Shown here piece after piece: positions 8,744-19,379 of a stretch of 64,000 nucleotides of DNA; the stretch's first letter is position 1, and each line of letters opens with the position of its first letter. The DNA lies in the NCBI RefSeq assembly GCF_001766675.1, contig NZ_MJLT01000012.1, positions 248,001 through 312,000 on the forward strand, in the 5' to 3' direction. The position numbers and the translations under genes are program-made. Under the pieces are notes generated by a model that was given only the letters and a program-made list of their open reading frames with translations, made no database searches and was not told where the DNA came from. Source of the stretch: Arthrobacter sp. SW1. GTDB lineage: Bacteria > Actinomycetota > Actinomycetes > Actinomycetales > Micrococcaceae.

Positions 8744-9577
8744 TCAGACCACCCGTCCGGACGGCAGTTTTTCGCCCGCTTCCACGGCCACATCGATCGA
8801 ATTTCCGGCCACAGGCATAGGGCAGGTCCCGTAGGGCGTGAACGCGCTGGGGTAGTTGATGGCGCGGTTGAAGTCGAGCACTACGGAGCCGTCCGGACGG
8901 GGGCGCGGGATGGCGAGCTTGCGCCACTCATCCGTGGTGTTCCCGTTCGTTTCATCGTGGAAGGTGACGTTGAGGGCGCCGAGCTTTTCCTCCTCGGCGT
9001 GCAGGCGGACCTCGTGTTCCCGGCCCGGGACGTGGAAGACCACCTCGCCTACGGAACGGTGCACGCCGTCCACCAGCGGATTCGCGGTGCCGATCGGCAC
9101 GTCCACGGGCTCAGGGTAGGTCTCGAAGCGGCCCGTGATCACCCAGTCCGGCTTGTAGTCGAAGGTGGGAACGCCGTCGAATTCCGTCAGCACGGGCGAG
9201 GCGTCATCCCGGGTGCGGATGGCGTACTTGTCCGCGCGCATGGCCAGTTCCACCACCACCTGGGTGCCGTCCGCCCCGCCGAACTGCACCCACATCAGCG
9301 ATTCCTCGTCCTGCAGCACGGCCGTGATGGTGCCGTCCACCGGCTCCCCGGTTTCCACGAGCGTGAGCCCGTCCGCCGCGCTGGCGGTGAGCGCCGCCGT
9401 CGTACCGTCGGTTGACCAGAGTCCCGGAACCAGTTCGACGGCGGACGGCTGGGGTTCCAGCCACTGGAAGGAAGTGAGGGTCAGCCAGCCGTGGGACGTC
9501 GCGAGGGCATTGTTCCGGCTGTTGCGGAACCGCTGCCACCGTTCGAGCTGGGCGTCGGCGGGTGCTGTTGCGGTCAT
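8744..9577 (-). CDS. DUF1684 family protein
   Basis: 277 residues with the layout typical of DUF1684: an N-terminal WQRFRNSRNNALATSHGWLTL helix, a beta-rich middle with DGVPTFDYKPDWVITGRFE, and the C-terminal core DGSVVLDFNRAINYPSAFTPYGTCPMP. The family is cytosolic with no assigned reaction. The conserved DFNRA-NP-CA-tP-tC-P pattern hints at an enzyme. It lies just upstream of the LysE gene on the same strand, and the two probably share a transcript. Confidence 0.85.
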   Translation of the reverse strand: MTATAPADAQLERWQRFRNSRNNALATSHGWLTLTSFQWLEPQPSAVELVPGLWSTDGTTAALTASAADGLTLVETGEPVDGTITAVLQDEESLMWVQFGGADGTQVVVELAMRADKYAIRTRDDASPVLTEFDGVPTFDYKPDWVITGRFETYPEPVDVPIGTANPLVDGVHRSVGEVVFHVPGREHEVRLHAEEEKLGALNVTFHDETNGNTTDEWRKLAIPRPRPDGSVVLDFNRAINYPSAFTPYGTCPMPVAGNSIDVAVEAGEKLPSGRVV

Positions 9578-9673
9578 GGTTCCTCCGGGTTGCTGCGGTG
9601 CGGTCTGCTGCCTTCAACCATGCACCGGCCGGCCCCATTCCCGAAAGCCGTACCCGGGCGTAGGCTCTGGCGC

Positions 9674-9979
9674 ATGGGGATCGACGCGTTGGTGGCAGCG
9701 GTAGTCTGCGTTGGCGTCATAGTGGGCGCCATCTGGGCCGGGACCCGGATGGTCTCGCGCGGAGGCATGGCCAAGGGCGCCACCGGGACGTTCGGCAGTG
9801 TGTTGACGATGATCGATCCCGCCACCGGCGCACCCACCAGTACAGAGGCCGCGGCCGCGCGTGAAGAGATGAAGCAGAAGCGCCACGAGGTGTATTCGGA
9901 GGGGCCGGGAGGCCACGGCGTGGACCTTGCCGCCGGGAAGGTGGTCCTGCCGCGGCTCACCAATAGCAAGCTGCCTTAG
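9674..9979 (+). CDS. Small single-span membrane protein, unknown
   Basis: 101 residues from the ATG at 9674. One N-terminal transmembrane helix (about residues 4-24, ALVAAVVCVGVIVGAIWAGT) is followed by a polar cytoplasmic tail with a charged helix (EAAAAREEMKQKRHEVY) and a GPGGHGVDL segment. No family is recognised. It reads divergently from DUF1684, with 96 bases between the two starts, and precedes ppc on the same strand. Confidence 0.55.
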   Translation: MGIDALVAAVVCVGVIVGAIWAGTRMVSRGGMAKGATGTFGSVLTMIDPATGAPTSTEAAAAREEMKQKRHEVYSEGPGGHGVDLAAGKVVLPRLTNSKLP

Positions 9980-10098
9980 TAAGAAACATTGCGGCAGGCT
10001 GCAGGCCCAACGGGTAGGATTCTCTGGAATCAGTAATCCGGCTCACAGTATCCAGCGCAGTGTACGGGCCTCCACCATGTCCAGAGGGTACTTTTCTT

Positions 10099-12897
<2,799 letters not shown>

Positions 12898-12908
12898 GGG
12901 CTCAACGT

Positions 12909-12952
12909 AAAAGAGGATGGAGCCCGGGAATTCCCGGACTCCATCCTCTTTT
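12909..12952. terminator. Bidirectional hairpin terminator between ppc and the CHRD gene
   Basis: A 20-bp stem (AAAAGAGGATGGAG at its base) with a single mismatch, closed by an AATT tetraloop and flanked by A-runs on one side and T-runs on the other. It can end both ppc (plus) and the convergent secreted-protein gene (minus). Confidence 0.9.
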
Positions 12953-13013
12953 GTTTTCCGCCGGGCCTGGCAGTCGGCCGGGCCCGGCGGTGCATCCGCT
13001 GAGGCGCGTGACC

Positions 13014-14384
13014 TTAGCAGGGCTTGACGGTTCCGCCGATCTCACCGTTCGCGTGGTTGGTGGTGTGGATGTTGATCGAGAACTGGCCGGCCTTCAGGGC
13101 GGTGGCCTGCTCCGAGGTCAGCGTGAAGGTGCCGGTGGCACCACCGCTGGTTCCACCGGTGGTGGTCAGGTCAAAGCTGGTGTTGCCGCTGTGCAGGTGC
13201 GCACCGGTCACGGCGGAGGACATGCCTGCGTAGAGGCAGGCAACGGTCAGGGTGTTGCCGGTCAGCTTGGCCTGGCACTGGCCCAGGCCATCGGAGTCGA
13301 CGGGCGGGGTGTGGGTGGCGCCGGACATGAGCACCGTGAATTCCGAGCTGGTGGTCACGGGCGGGGTAGTGGGCGGAGTCGTGGTTCCGCCTCCACCCAG
13401 GATCGGAAGGCTGCCGAGCAGGTTGCCGCCGAGCAGGCCGGACAGGCCGTCGGTCAGGCCACCGGTGCCGGGGGTGCCGGGCGTCGGCGTGGTGCCGCCG
13501 CCGGTGAGGCCACCCGTGAGGCCGCCCACTACGCTGGTAACGCCCTCTTCGCCGAGGACGCCGGGCAGGAGGCCGCCGGCCGGGGAGCCGGGGGTGCTGC
13601 CGGTGCCGCCGACAATGGTGGACAGCGATTCAAGGGTGTTGATGTTCTCGGTGATCTTCAGGACTTCCAGGACGCCCGTGGGGTTGCCGCTGGAGACGTC
13701 GCTCAGGGCCGTCTCCCACAGCAGGCGCCAGGTGTCGAAGTGGTCTCCGGCGAAGTTCACGTATTCATCCATGTTGCTCAGGGTCTCGGGGGAGATCCGG
13801 TGCAGGATGTCGGTGGCGTCCGTGGTCTTCCAGAGGTAGTTGGGATCCGTGAGCTTCTCCGGGGAGGGCAGGCCCGGGAGGATCAGGTCTGAAAGATCGG
13901 CCAGCTTCTCGACCGACGGCACGTTGAGGGTGGTCAGGTCATTGCTGTTCAGCGGAATGCCGATGCCGCCACAGGAGGTGAGCAGGGTGACGTAGTCCGT
14001 GCCGTGGCCCTTCACGTGCGAGGGGTTGAAGACCGGAATCCAGCCGAGGGGACCGCCGTAAATGTCAATAACCGGCATTTCGGAATTGCCGATCGCGCCG
14101 CTGGCCAGCGAGAGGACCAGGTTTTCGTACGCGGGATCAGTGTGGAATTCGTTGAAGTGGGCGAAACTTCCGAGCAGTGGAATGCCGTCTTCATTGGCCC
14201 ACATGTGCTCGAGGAAGAACGTGCAGGCGTCGCCGCCTCCATGGCCACCGCCGTGGCCGCCGTCGTGCCCGTCAGCGGCAAAGCCGGCCGGGGCGGTTGC
14301 GAGTCCTCCGCCGAGGACAAGAGCTGAGCTGGCCGCAGCGGCAGCCAGCCACTTCCGGCCTGCGCGTGCGAATTTGCTGGACAT
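13014..14384 (-). CDS. Secreted protein with C-terminal CHRD domain
   Basis: 456 residues. The N-terminus is a signal peptide (basic RAGRKW, hydrophobic core to about residue 35, cleavage after AGFAA), followed by a Gly/His-rich stretch (DGHDGGHGGGHGGG). The middle ~200 residues are helical and unrecognised. A Gly/Thr/Pro-rich linker (about 255-345) leads to a CHRD domain (346-456): a beta-sheet module with GAHLHSGN and the closing INIHTTNHANGEIGGTVKP. CHRD domains are extracellular. Whether the His-rich segment binds metal is inference. The protein is probably exported by Sec; no sortase motif is seen. Confidence 0.85.
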   Translation of the reverse strand: MSSKFARAGRKWLAAAAASSALVLGGGLATAPAGFAADGHDGGHGGGHGGGDACTFFLEHMWANEDGIPLLGSFAHFNEFHTDPAYENLVLSLASGAIGNSEMPVIDIYGGPLGWIPVFNPSHVKGHGTDYVTLLTSCGGIGIPLNSNDLTTLNVPSVEKLADLSDLILPGLPSPEKLTDPNYLWKTTDATDILHRISPETLSNMDEYVNFAGDHFDTWRLLWETALSDVSSGNPTGVLEVLKITENINTLESLSTIVGGTGSTPGSPAGGLLPGVLGEEGVTSVVGGLTGGLTGGGTTPTPGTPGTGGLTDGLSGLLGGNLLGSLPILGGGGTTTPPTTPPVTTSSEFTVLMSGATHTPPVDSDGLGQCQAKLTGNTLTVACLYAGMSSAVTGAHLHSGNTSFDLTTTGGTSGGATGTFTLTSEQATALKAGQFSINIHTTNHANGEIGGTVKPC

Positions 14385-14471
14385 CTCACTGGCCCTTTCT
14401 TCTGAGATTCAAGGAACGGCGGGAACCAACCCGGCGCGCCAAACTTTTGCACATTAGCGAAGAGCCTCCCC

Positions 14472-14528
14472 CCAATGAGGCGGCTGCCTCATTGGCGACG
14501 TTATTCAGTGTGTAAATTGACAGTCAAT
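14472..14528 (-). promoter_or_regulatory. Promoter, palindrome and leader hairpin of the CHRD gene
   Basis: On the minus strand a -35-like TTGACT (14527-14522) is followed 18 bases later by TAACGT (14503-14498). The -35 lies inside the palindrome ATTGAC-A-GTCAAT (14516-14528). The predicted transcript would begin near a perfect 10-bp hairpin, CCAATGAGGC/GCCTCATTGG with a 4-base loop (14472-14495). The block is AT-richer than its surroundings. Read by eye only. Confidence 0.45.
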
Positions 14529-14655
14529 AACTTTGTAAAGATGTCACCGGCACGTTTTTCGCTGTTTCCGAACGGCAAATTCCCGGCGCATTTCCCCGGC
14601 ATCCGTGTCCGCAGCGGTGGGCCGCGGGAAGTGCCTTGGCCATTAGGGTGGTGGG

Positions 14656-14961
14656 GTGCCGTCTTTCCAAGCCAAGTTGAAGATCACCGGGCTCCGGCCC
14701 GGCAACGCCCCCGAATCCGTGATGGACTCCGCGGTGGAGGCCTTGGAGACGCGGCACCACGTGGAATCGAACCAGTTGGGCATTGTGGGCGGCGTGCCGC
14801 AGATCGTGCTGCGCTTCCTCGTGGAAGCGCGCGACTACCAAGGCGAGAACAGCGAAGCCCGCCTTTCGGCCGAAATGATGCGCGACGCCGTCGAACGCGT
14901 TGCGCTGACCGGTTCCCTGTCCGTATTGCGCCGCAGCCGCGGCAAGTGGATGCCCGTCTGA
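14656..14961 (+). CDS. Small conserved hypothetical protein
   Basis: 101 residues with a GTG start. It is mixed alpha/beta with no signal peptide or membrane segment: FQAKLKITGLRPGNAPESVM, HHVESNQLGIVGGVPQIVLRFLVEA, then a basic C-terminus. It ends 15 bases before the PLP-enzyme gene at 14977 on the same strand, so a shared transcript is likely and a role beside that enzyme is possible. The family is not recognised. Confidence 0.6.
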   Translation: MPSFQAKLKITGLRPGNAPESVMDSAVEALETRHHVESNQLGIVGGVPQIVLRFLVEARDYQGENSEARLSAEMMRDAVERVALTGSLSVLRRSRGKWMPV

Positions 14962-14976
14962 GAAGGAACGAACGCC

Positions 14977-16098
14977 ATGACCTCCCTTGATCCTGCCCTG
15001 GTGCTGGAGACCCTCCCGCAGATGCTCCTGGATGTGGCCGCGGTTGAGCGCAACATCGCCATCAAGGAAACCTGGACCCGGGACCACGGCATGGTGCTGG
15101 CCCCGCACATCAAGACCACCATGACCGAAGAGATCGTCCGGCGGCAGCTGCCCGGGTGCTGGGGCGTCACCGTGGCCACCACCGCGCAGGCCGCGAAGGC
15201 CGCGGAGTGGGGTGCCTCGAGGATCCTGATCGTCAACGAGGTGTTGTTCCGCGCCCATCTCGAGAAACTGCGCGCCATGCTGGCGGAGTCGCCGGAGCTG
15301 GAGATCTACGCCCTGGCGGATTCCGCCGCGGGAGTGGCCGCGGCGGCGGAGGTGTTCCGAGGGGCGACGCGGCCGTTGAAGGTGCTGATCGACGTCGGGA
15401 CGCCCGGCGGCCGCACCGGGATCCGGGCCGCGGAAGAAGCAGGACCACTGGCGGCACTTATCGCCGACGCGGGCGGCCTGCTGCTGGCAGGTGTCAGCGC
15501 TTACGAGGGCGTGGCACCGAACGTGCGCACCGAGGAGAACCTGGCCGCCGTCGACGCGCACTGCCGGGTGGCGCGGGACGTCTTTGAGTCGTTGGAATTC
15601 GAGGTGGAGGAGCCCGTTTTCACCGTGGGCGGCTCCGCCTTCCAGGACCGTGCCGCGATGTTCCTGCCCGAGGGCGCCGTGAACGTGCTGCGTTCGGGCT
15701 GCTACGTGGTGCACGACCACGGAACTTACGCGGGCGTCTCGCCTGTGCCCGGTCTGGAGGCGGCCGCGGTGGTCCGCGCGTTGGTGGTTTCCGGGCCGGA
15801 GCCTGGCCGCGTGATCCTGAATGCCGGCAAGCGTGAATTGGCGTACGACGCCGGACTGCCGTTGATCGTGGCCCATCACCGGGGCGGGGAGCTGCTTTCT
15901 TCTGGCGGTTCAGGCGCTCCCGCCGGTACTGTCACCAAGCTCTTCGACCACCACGCAATCGTGGACGAGGCTGCCGGCCTCGACGTGGGCGATACCGTGG
16001 ACCTTGGAATCTCGCACCCGTGCTCGGTCTTCGACCGCTGGCGCGAAGTGGTGGCGGTGTCCGCCGGCGGTGTCGAGGTGTGGAAGCCGGTGTTCTAG
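14977..16098 (+). CDS. PLP-dependent D-serine dehydratase / D-threonine aldolase-like protein
   Basis: 373 residues with the fold-type III (alanine racemase-like) arrangement: an N-terminal TIM barrel starting near residue 15, then a beta domain. The PLP lysine is in PHIKT (about residues 46-50). The C-terminal DHHAIVDE and SHPCSVFDRW carry the His and Cys (HPC) that bind the divalent metal in this family. Members split or eliminate beta-hydroxy D-amino acids. The usual PHxKTHK is PHIKTTM here, so substrate specificity may differ. It follows the small gene at 14656 closely, with AGAAGGAACG as ribosome-binding site. Confidence 0.8.
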   Translation: MTSLDPALVLETLPQMLLDVAAVERNIAIKETWTRDHGMVLAPHIKTTMTEEIVRRQLPGCWGVTVATTAQAAKAAEWGASRILIVNEVLFRAHLEKLRAMLAESPELEIYALADSAAGVAAAAEVFRGATRPLKVLIDVGTPGGRTGIRAAEEAGPLAALIADAGGLLLAGVSAYEGVAPNVRTEENLAAVDAHCRVARDVFESLEFEVEEPVFTVGGSAFQDRAAMFLPEGAVNVLRSGCYVVHDHGTYAGVSPVPGLEAAAVVRALVVSGPEPGRVILNAGKRELAYDAGLPLIVAHHRGGELLSSGGSGAPAGTVTKLFDHHAIVDEAAGLDVGDTVDLGISHPCSVFDRWREVVAVSAGGVEVWKPVF

Positions 16099-16130
16099 GC
16101 GGGACGAAATCTGTTGGGGGAGCAGAGGTC

Positions 16131-16655
16131 ATGCGAATAAGAAGGACTGCCGTGGGGGCATCGGTGGTGTTGGGGTGCGTTCTCTCTGCCTGTGCTTCGC
16201 CGGGGACGGACGGGCCTGCGATGGTGGGAGGCGGCACCGGGGAGATCTGCACGCCCAACCAGCACGGGAAAACGATGCTCATGGGGGATGTGCTTACGGT
16301 CTCGGGTACCACCGCGGTGAGCCTGGATTCGGCGTATCTGCAGGATGAACGCAATGTCAGGCTCGAAGCGGCATGGGCTGTTCCGGTGGAGCCCAAACAG
16401 ACGGTCGTCACCATGGGCTCCTTGGAAGATTCTTCGATGGCGCAAGGGCTTTGGGCATCGAAACATCCCTTGGCCGGCTACGAGGTCCAGCCGGGTGGGA
16501 CCGTGAACGTCATCCTGGAAGTCGAGGTTGTGGACCCGCTGCTTGAAGGCTCCACCGCCGGCATGGCTGTCGAATACAGCAGCGGTTCCAGGCCTTTCGT
16601 CACGAAGGCCAAGATGGCCTATAGATTCCTCACCACCAACTGCGTGAACCGGTGA
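16131..16655 (+). CDS. Putative lipoprotein
   Basis: 174 residues. The ATG at 16131 gives a classic lipoprotein signal: MRIRRTAVGASVVLGCVL followed by the lipobox LSAC with Cys near residue 22. The mature part is beta-rich (TGEICTPNQHGKTMLMGDVL; YEVQPGGTVNVILEVEVVDP) with a C-terminal Cys in TTNCVNR. It is membrane-anchored on the outer face and its ligand is unknown. In-frame codons upstream overlap the PLP gene and do not look like protein. Confidence 0.7.
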   Translation: MRIRRTAVGASVVLGCVLSACASPGTDGPAMVGGGTGEICTPNQHGKTMLMGDVLTVSGTTAVSLDSAYLQDERNVRLEAAWAVPVEPKQTVVTMGSLEDSSMAQGLWASKHPLAGYEVQPGGTVNVILEVEVVDPLLEGSTAGMAVEYSSGSRPFVTKAKMAYRFLTTNCVNR

Positions 16656-16673
16656 ACGGCTCCCACAGGTGTT

Positions 16674-17309
16674 CTAGGCGTCCGGCTCCGGTTCGGAAAT
16701 ATCCAGCGGCTCGTCCACCGGGGAACGGTTGCCGCGCCTCCGGGTGACGATCACTCCCACCATGATGCCGATCACCAAGCCCAAGCCCACCCCGATCAGC
16801 GAACTCGCCCAGAACGGCAGCTTCGTGGTTGAGCCCGTGAAATAACCGAGTCCGATCTGCCACGCCGCCCAAAGCAGCCCGCCCAGCGCGGCGCACAGGC
16901 TGAAACCGCGGGCGGAGACGTCGGCAATCCCGGCGGCGGCCGACGTCGCGAGCCGTCCTCCCGGAATGAAACGGGCGCCGATGATCGCACCGTAGGTGGA
17001 CGAACGGCCGGCCTTGGCGATGGCTTCGTGGATGCCGCGGTGTACCCGGCGGCCCCATCTCCAGCGGTCCAGTACGTGGCTGAGGCGGCGCTTGAACAGC
17101 TGGAACACCACCATGTCGCCCAGCCAGGACGCACCGGCCGCGAGCAGGCCCACCAGCCACGGATTCACCGTGCCGTCCGCGGCCAGGGCGCCGCCGGTGA
17201 TGACCGCCATTTCGGAGGGGACGGGCGGGAACACGGCGTCGCCAAGGACCATGGGGATGATCCAGAGGTAGATCGCGCTACCCCAGCCCTCGGCCGTGCT
17301 CAAGTCCAT
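16674..17309 (-). CDS. DedA/SNARE-associated family membrane protein
   Basis: 211 residues from the ATG at 17309; a GTG at 17327 is an alternative. Family signatures are FPPVPSEMAVITGGALA near the N-terminus and GARFIPGGRLATSAAAGI in the re-entrant region, with transmembrane helices around 10-30, 45-65, 125-150 and 165-190 and an acidic tail. DedA proteins act as lipid scramblases or flippases (for example of undecaprenyl phosphate) and affect membrane homeostasis. The gene is divergent from the macrodomain gene, with 38 bases between starts. Confidence 0.85.
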   Translation of the reverse strand: MDLSTAEGWGSAIYLWIIPMVLGDAVFPPVPSEMAVITGGALAADGTVNPWLVGLLAAGASWLGDMVVFQLFKRRLSHVLDRWRWGRRVHRGIHEAIAKAGRSSTYGAIIGARFIPGGRLATSAAAGIADVSARGFSLCAALGGLLWAAWQIGLGYFTGSTTKLPFWASSLIGVGLGLVIGIMVGVIVTRRRGNRSPVDEPLDISEPEPDA

Positions 17310-17347
17310 GCGCACAAGGTACCGCACTGCAGTGCCAGACTGGTTCC

Positions 17348-17881
17348 ATGCGCATCGAACTCGTTCAGGGCGACATCACCACGCGGCCGGTGGACGCGAT
17401 CGTCAACGCCGCCAACTCCTCGCTGCTTGGCGGCGGGGGAGTGGACGGCGCCATCCACCGGGCCGCGGGGCCGGAGCTGTTGGAGGCCTGCCGGGAGCTT
17501 CGGCGCACGGAACTGCCGGGCGGCCTCCCGGTGGGCGCCGCCGTCGCGACCCCCGGATTCCGGCTCCCGGCCCGCTGGGTGATCCACACCGTGGGCCCCA
17601 ACCGGCACGCCGGAGAAACGGATCCTGCGCTGCTCGCTTCCTGCTTCCGGGAGAGCCTCGGTGTGGCGGCCGGGCTTGGCGCTTCGTCCGTGGCGTTCCC
17701 CGCGGTGAGCGCCGGCGTGTACGGCTGGGACGCGCGGGAGGTCGCCGAAACAGCGCTCGACGCCGTTGCCTCCTTCGGCGCCACGCGGCCGGACAGCGGG
17801 GTTGAAGTGGTGGAGTTCGTGCTGTTCAGCGAGCGGCTGCTGGAGGTTTTCCGGGAGGTGCGGGGTTCACTCCCGGAATAG
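17348..17881 (+). CDS. Macro domain protein (O-acetyl-ADP-ribose deacetylase type)
   Basis: 177 residues, essentially a single macrodomain. It has QGDITTRPVDAIVNAANSSLLGGGGVDGAIHRAAG, with the catalytic/ligand Asn-Asn and the GGGGVDGAI loop, then WVIHTVGPN, and FPAVSAGVYGWD for the distal-ribose/phosphate loop. This matches YmdB/MacroD-type enzymes that hydrolyse O-acetyl-ADP-ribose or mono-ADP-ribosyl adducts in the cytosol. No ADP-ribosyltransferase or sirtuin gene is adjacent. Confidence 0.92.
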   Translation: MRIELVQGDITTRPVDAIVNAANSSLLGGGGVDGAIHRAAGPELLEACRELRRTELPGGLPVGAAVATPGFRLPARWVIHTVGPNRHAGETDPALLASCFRESLGVAAGLGASSVAFPAVSAGVYGWDAREVAETALDAVASFGATRPDSGVEVVEFVLFSERLLEVFREVRGSLPE

Positions 17882-17887
17882 CGCGGC

Positions 17888-18562
17888 TCAGCCTGCTTGC
17901 GGGGCCGGGCTTCCCGCCGTCGTCGTTGCATGGACATGGCTGAGCAACCGACCGGCGCGGAAGTACCAATAGGGCCACAGCACCCAGCCGGTGGCGCCTA
18001 GTGCGACGCCGAGGCCGGTTACCGTCCAGCGCAGGGCGTCGGGGCCGGGCAGGACGTACCCCAGTCCCGTGAGCGGAAGGCCGATCAGCAAGGCCGCGCC
18101 GATGAACCTGCCCAGGCGGCCGAAACCGCGGGGGAAGTCCGGGCGTTTCAACAGCTGCCGGTGCGCCAGGAGGAACCACAGGGCCTGGACCGTCATCGCC
18201 GAGACCGTAGCAATGGTGGAAGGCATGAATTCCAGCACCCCGAAGACCAACAGGAACGAGCTGACTGATCCCGCCACGCTGGCGGCGACCACCACCCATT
18301 TCAGGGTTTCGTTGCCGGTATTGGCGGGGAGCCTCCGATGGACCTGCAGGATCACCGGGATGGCGAGGAGGTTGAAGAAGCCGCCGAGGGCGTCGTTGGT
18401 GGTGCCGAAAATGTACGGGCCGCCCTTCGGGACCTCGATCGCGTACATCGCGGCGAGGGTCGCGACGCCGGCAACTCCGGTTGCGGCGGCGGTGTAGGCG
18501 AAGGCCGAAGCCGTGTGGTCGCCGGGGAGTTCGGGGAGCTGATCACTGCTGTGGTGCTTCAT
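17888..18562 (-). CDS. Multi-pass membrane protein, unknown
   Basis: 224 residues with about six hydrophobic segments (roughly 22-42, 57-75, 87-110, 115-135, 150-170, 180-200) and short polar ends. Features include PKGGPYIFGTTNDALGGFFNLLAIPVIL and WVLWPYWYFRAGR. The topology recalls DUF4386-like proteins but I cannot assign a family. It is convergent with the macrodomain gene, seven bases apart. The 285-base region upstream contains a dispersed palindromic element. Confidence 0.6.
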   Translation of the reverse strand: MKHHSSDQLPELPGDHTASAFAYTAAATGVAGVATLAAMYAIEVPKGGPYIFGTTNDALGGFFNLLAIPVILQVHRRLPANTGNETLKWVVVAASVAGSVSSFLLVFGVLEFMPSTIATVSAMTVQALWFLLAHRQLLKRPDFPRGFGRLGRFIGAALLIGLPLTGLGYVLPGPDALRWTVTGLGVALGATGWVLWPYWYFRAGRLLSHVHATTTAGSPAPQAG

Positions 18563-18704
18563 GGATCCTCCTTGGAATCCAGGGCGGCGCCGGCCGCAAA
18601 GCGATGAAATTGGCCCCAGCAGTCCAATGGTATTCCTGCGTGCGGAGGATGGGCAGGGGATTATGGGCGGAAGGCGATATCGCGATGTCTCTGACGGCGG
18701 TCGC

Positions 18705-18813
18705 GACGTTCCTTCCCGCTTGCATCCCGAACCCAGGCCAAGGGGCGGGGCATTTTCTGCGGAATTCCGCGGTTTTGGCTTACGTGAGACAGAAGCAAGT
18801 GGGGAGGAGCGTC
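18705..18813. repeat. Dispersed 109-bp palindromic element, copy 1
   Basis: The terminal arms are GACGTTCCTTCCCGCTTGC at 18705-18723 and an imperfect inverse at 18795-18813 (16 of 19 positions pair). The full 109 bases align without gaps to the reverse complement of 46015-46123, with about 77 identities by eye, including much of the interior. The remaining 18563-18848 spacer shows no gene. Confidence 0.75.
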
Positions 18814-18848
18814 AGCTTGCGGTCCTCGGAGCCTCCACAACAACCTTC

Positions 18849-19364
18849 TTAGTCCGACAGAACCTGGAACATCACATGGTCCTGCCAACGGCCCGCGATC
18901 TTGAGGTACTTAGGGGCGAGCCCGTAGCGTTCGAATCCGTTGCGCGTAAGCACCCGCTGTGACGAAGCGTTGTGCAGCAGGGTTTCCGCCTGGAGCCGGT
19001 GCAGGCCGAGCTCCTTGAAAGCGATGTCCTTGACTTCGGCGACAGCCCTGCTGGCCAAGCCATGCCCGTTGTGTTTTCTGCTTACCCAGTACCCGATCCC
19101 GCCCGACTCCAAAGCACCCCTGACAATGCCGCCGATGTTGATCCGCCCCACCAGCCCGCCGTCGGGAGCGGTGATTGCCAACGGAACCATGAGGCCGGCT
19201 TCGAACGATTTCAGCGCCTCGCCGATAAGGCGATGTTGGGTCTCCGCAGTGAAGAAGTCGTCATCGCGCAGAGGATCCCAAGGCGCCAGGAAATCCCGGT
19301 TCTCAGCAAGGACCTTGGCCAGCGCCGCGGCGTCTTCCAAGGTGATAAGTCGTGTGACTGCCAT
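18849..19364 (-). CDS. GNAT family N-acetyltransferase (RimJ/RimL type)
   Basis: 171 residues. RimJ/RimL features are ITLEDAAALAKVLAENRDFLAPWDP at the N-terminus, a GGIGYWVSRKHNGHGLASRAV acetyl-CoA loop (the usual Q/RxxGxG/A is RKHNGHGLA here), and LHRLQAETLLHNASSQRVLTRNGFERYG. Such enzymes acetylate protein N-termini or small amines. It lies just downstream of the pseudouridine synthase gene on the same strand (15-base gap), so they are probably co-transcribed. Confidence 0.88.
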   Translation of the reverse strand: MAVTRLITLEDAAALAKVLAENRDFLAPWDPLRDDDFFTAETQHRLIGEALKSFEAGLMVPLAITAPDGGLVGRINIGGIVRGALESGGIGYWVSRKHNGHGLASRAVAEVKDIAFKELGLHRLQAETLLHNASSQRVLTRNGFERYGLAPKYLKIAGRWQDHVMFQVLSD

Positions 19365-19379
19365 GCGGGTCCTCCTGCG

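Noticed and set aside
18661..18888. Short protein gene across 18.7 kb
   Set aside because: No ribosome-binding site or recognisable product; the region is explained by the palindromic repeat element and the end of the GNAT gene.
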